The notes under the pieces: model-generated
What the model saw: the letters and a program-made list of their open reading frames with translations, nothing else
Databases searched by the model: none
Told to the model about the DNA's origin: nothing
Made by a program: the position numbers and the translations under genes
Shown: piece by piece, positions 62,088 to 64,000 of the stretch
Layout of the letters: every line of letters starts with the position of its first letter
How positions within the stretch are numbered: the first letter of the stretch is position 1
From: Nitratireductor luteus
GTDB lineage: Bacteria > Pseudomonadota > Alphaproteobacteria > Rhizobiales > Rhizobiaceae
Assembly: GCF_026162365.1 (NCBI RefSeq)
Contig: NZ_JAOANW010000013.1
Span: 1-64,000, forward strand
DNA: 64,000 bases
Direction: 5' to 3'

Positions 62088-62721
62088 TGCGGAACGGATC
62101 AATCTGGATCGCTGCTACGCGAAGAGCGACAGGCAGATGGACGTCTCTCGACGCCAACAGGCATTGCTTGCGGCAGCTGGAATGGATGGGCCGAATCGGC
62201 GTTGGGCGATCATCAAGGTTGCGCCCAACCGGGAAAATGATGTGGATAACCTGCTCGCCAGGGCGATGATCGAGCATTGGCTGCCGCTGAAAAAGGCTGA
62301 TCAGGCGTCCCATGGCGGCAGGGCAGGGCGCAAGGGGAGCGCCATTTGGGTGCTGGCTTGGCCCGGATATATCTTCGTAAAGGTGGCGTCTACGGCAGCG
62401 GCTTGGGCTGGCGTCGCGAGTGTCAAGCACACGAAATCAGTGCTCGGCGTTGATGAACGTCCCTTCTTCATCGACGACGCCATGATGTTGAAAATCAAGG
62501 CCGAACTGGCGACGTTGAAGACGGTCGACGGGCCAGAGACGATGTATGTCGAAGGTGAGAAGGTGAAGGTGGTCGACGGGCCGTTCGCATCGTTCCCTGC
62601 GACTGTGGAGAGCATAGCGCAGGATGGTCCTCATGCGGGACGGGCGCGCGTCGAGGTGATGATCTTTGGCCGTGCGGTGCCAGTCGAGCTCGATCTTGCG
62701 CAATTGGCGAAATCGTATTAG
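62056..62721 (+). CDS. NusG-like (KOW) antitermination-type protein
   Basis: 221 aa. RRWAIIKVAPNRENDVDNLLARAMIEHWLP resembles the NusG/RfaH N-terminal (NGN) domain (near residue 50), and AWPGYIFVKVAST continues it (near 98). YVEGEKVKVVDGPFASFPATVESI (near 168) is a KOW motif, followed by RVEVMIFGRAVPVELDLAQLAKSY, the usual end of the C-terminal barrel. A phage NusG-like protein placed between replication and late genes could act as the antiterminator for late transcription. Start 62056 is chosen (GAGGAAAAGG upstream); it overlaps the initiator gene. Confidence 0.85.
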   Translation: MIVADVKRLNDAERINLDRCYAKSDRQMDVSRRQQALLAAAGMDGPNRRWAIIKVAPNRENDVDNLLARAMIEHWLPLKKADQASHGGRAGRKGSAIWVLAWPGYIFVKVASTAAAWAGVASVKHTKSVLGVDERPFFIDDAMMLKIKAELATLKTVDGPETMYVEGEKVKVVDGPFASFPATVESIAQDGPHAGRARVEVMIFGRAVPVELDLAQLAKSY

Positions 62722-62849
62722 CAGACTCGTCCTCAGGAGACCTGACAGAGTCGCACTCCAGGTGAGGCAGCGCCATCAGGCCCAGGTGAAGCGGACGGAA
62801 CAGACGTCTCAGCTTCATCGCGATGGGAACCTATTGTCGAGACATCCTC

Positions 62850-63614
62850 ATGAAGATCACGGTCGGCGCAGATATGCGCGACTTCGAGAAGCGTCTTGCG
62901 CGTGATCTCGGTCGCGATCTTCCTTTCGCTGTGGCGCGGGCTCTGACCTGGACCGCCAAGGATGTGCAGAAGAACTCCCGGAAGGGGATGGGGCGCGTCT
63001 TCGACCGGCCAACACGATGGACGCTGAACGCCGCTTTCGTGAAGCCGGCCAACAAGCGCACCCTCACTGCCGAGGTCTACTTCAAGGACTTCGCACCGAA
63101 GGGAACGCCGGCAGGCAAGTATCTGCTGACCCAGATCAAGGGCGGGCGCAGGCCGCACACCCGCTGGGAAAAGCGATTGATCCATGCCGGCGTGATGAAG
63201 GCGAACGAGTATGCGATGCCCGGCAAGGGCTTGAAGCTCGACCGTCATGGCAATGTGCCACGTGGCACCTATGCGAAGATCATCGCGCAATTGCAGCTCG
63301 GCGCGAGCGGAATCGGCAACGAGAGCAAAACGACCAAGGCGGGCAAGCGTAGGCGGGGGGCCGCACGCTATTTCGTCTCCTACGGAAAGGACGCGCCTCG
63401 CATCGGAAGCGTTCGACCTTCGAGCCTGCCCAGGGGGATATGGCAGCGCGACACAAGGGGAAAGATATCCCCGGTGTTCGTCTTCGTGAGCCGTGCGCCG
63501 GACTATCCGGACATCTTCCACTGGAAGATGTGGGCGGAGCAGACGGTCAGGGCGCGCTTGCCGATCAACTTTCATCGCTCCGCAGCGATGATCTTGCAGC
63601 GTCCGAACCGCTGA
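62850..63614 (+). CDS. Phage structural-type protein (minor-tail gpZ-like, tentative)
   Basis: 254-aa basic protein. MKITVGADMRDFEKRLARDLGRDLPFAVARALTWTAKDVQKNSRKGM begins like lambda gpZ/HK97-gp10-type minor tail proteins (a short strand, a helix with AVARALTWTAKDV, then basic loops). The middle is rich in Lys/Arg (KAGKRRRGAARYFVSYGKDAPRIG), and the end has WKMWAEQTVRARLPINFHR. The resemblance is by eye. An alternative is another DNA- or capsid-associated virion protein. The start MKITVGAD is favoured over the ATG 27 nt upstream. Confidence 0.5.
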   Translation: MKITVGADMRDFEKRLARDLGRDLPFAVARALTWTAKDVQKNSRKGMGRVFDRPTRWTLNAAFVKPANKRTLTAEVYFKDFAPKGTPAGKYLLTQIKGGRRPHTRWEKRLIHAGVMKANEYAMPGKGLKLDRHGNVPRGTYAKIIAQLQLGASGIGNESKTTKAGKRRRGAARYFVSYGKDAPRIGSVRPSSLPRGIWQRDTRGKISPVFVFVSRAPDYPDIFHWKMWAEQTVRARLPINFHRSAAMILQRPNR

Positions 63615-63740
63615 AGCGTCCCGACGACCGCGAAACCGGGCCCACCCACGCCCCTCCATCCTCACGGGTCCTTCCCAGCCAACCCCGCCCAGCGAGTAAT
63701 TCGATCCGCGATGTTGCGGTAGTCTGAGCGGAAATTGAAA

Positions 63741-63784
63741 GCCTAAAGTCGAAGCCTAAAGATGACCGCATCCGCTAAAGTCGA
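63741..63784. repeat. Three short repeats at the start of the terminase-like gene
   Basis: GCCTAAAGTCGA (63741-63752), GCCTAAAGATGA (63754-63765) and CGCTAAAGTCGA (63773-63784) are near-direct repeats spanning the ribosome site and first codons of the gene at 63762. They could be small-terminase binding sites (cos/pac-type), or arise by chance. Confidence 0.4.
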
Positions 63785-64000
63785 GACGATGACGAAGGGC
63801 GACTTCGCGCGCCTGATCGGCGTGTCGCCTGGCCGCGTGTCGCAGTACATCGCCGAGGGCAAGATCTTCGGCGATGCGCTGGCGGGCGAGGGGCGCGGTG
63901 CGAAGATCGTTCCGGACGTGGCCCGGGCGCAGCTGGTGAAGACGCTGGAGCCGACGCAGCGGCTGGGCGGCAACGGGGCGGCGCTGCGCAGTGTCGCGGC
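63762..64000 (+). CDS. Terminase small subunit-like HTH protein (partial, runs off window)
   Basis: The first ~79 residues are present. TKGDFARLIGVSPGRVSQYIAEGKIFGDALAGEGRGAKIVPDVARAQLVKTLEPTQRLGG is an Nu1-type helix-turn-helix (KGDFARLIGVSPGRVSQYIAEG). It is followed by a region as in the small terminase subunits, which recognise phage DNA for packaging. The stop and any large terminase gene lie beyond the window. Confidence 0.65.
   Translation, partial: MTASAKVETMTKGDFARLIGVSPGRVSQYIAEGKIFGDALAGEGRGAKIVPDVARAQLVKTLEPTQRLGGNGAALRSVA

Larger units (their letters stand above)
46939..64000. mobile_element. Prophage (left part), integrated at tRNA-Cys; continues past the window
   Basis: From the tRNA 3' end onward the genes are phage-type: tyrosine integrase, excisionase, CI-type repressor, Cro-like protein, replication initiator, sliding clamp, methyltransferase, HNH nuclease, NusG-like protein, a virion-type protein and a terminase-small-subunit-like gene at the edge. 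Genes overlap by 1-8 nt in long runs. The attL core must lie in or near the tRNA 3' half; attR is outside the window. Apart from one lower-GC gene the base composition is like the host's, so it is well adapted to it. Confidence 0.9.

Overview
The window is GC-rich alphaproteobacterial chromosome. Gene content (B12-dependent NrdJ, a second short FtsZ, DUF1697, DUF2312/GapR, DUF2182), dense short-spaced operons and several families of intergenic palindromes point to the Rhizobiales, most likely the Phyllobacteriaceae (Mesorhizobium/Nitratireductor/Aquamicrobium-like). The genus is inference from general family knowledge; no search was run.

Layout. 1-1.2 kb is non-coding and built of three copies of a ~165-bp palindromic repeat plus short GC-rich repeats. 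1.2-46.8 kb is ordinary chromosome: nrdJ with NrdR-box-like sites, a PiT phosphate transporter, a Nudix hydrolase, gpt, a tandem Usp protein, a CinA-type protein, wrbA, tRNA-Leu(TAA), a TetR regulator with an array of operator half-sites, a small secreted protein, recQ, a divergent SDR/TetR pair with a clear palindromic operator, adenine deaminase, an alpha/beta hydrolase lipoprotein, TrkH, ilvA-DUF1697, rhlE, an MFS transporter, an SDR, a cysK-alaX operon, an sseA-GNAT pair, an OmpA-like protein, a frameshifted PD-(D/E)XK-like gene, DUF1203, divergent ald/lrp, a Tat-exported cpdB, an RHH protein, a small lipoprotein, ftsZ2, a beta-propeller/HTH regulator/DUF899/DUF2182 cluster, GST and VOC enzymes, two small exported proteins, tRNA-Asn and a PGPGW-type membrane protein.

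From tRNA-Cys(GCA) at 46.87 kb to the end of the window (and beyond) lies a prophage or prophage-like element. Its left arm is one tightly overlapping leftward operon (acetyltransferase, small membrane proteins, Cys-rich proteins, DUF5131, a nucleoside-deoxyribosyltransferase-like protein, DUF4326, excisionase, integrase). A CI-type XRE/S24 repressor (52.1-52.9 kb) has matching palindromes (RGRGGA-N6-TCCYCT) on both sides. They sit inside a leftward TTGACA/TAATGT promoter driving the integrase operon and inside a rightward promoter driving the early genes. The rightward early operon encodes a Cro-like protein, a second DNA-binding protein with its own operator pair, a GapR-like protein, a ParB/MT-A70 fusion methyltransferase, a DnaN-like sliding clamp, HTH proteins, an HNH nuclease, a replication initiator whose coding sequence contains five iteron-like repeats (a lambda-O-like candidate origin), and a NusG/KOW protein. 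A virion-type protein and a terminase-small-subunit-like gene then start the late region at the right edge. A lone opposite-strand gene of lower GC at 60.2-60.7 kb interrupts the early operon and looks like a lysogenic-conversion cargo gene.

The most interesting material is the prophage control circuit, the candidate origin, the phage-encoded sliding clamp with the ParB-methyltransferase, and the reversed cargo gene of unknown function. No CRISPR array, rRNA or transposase was found.
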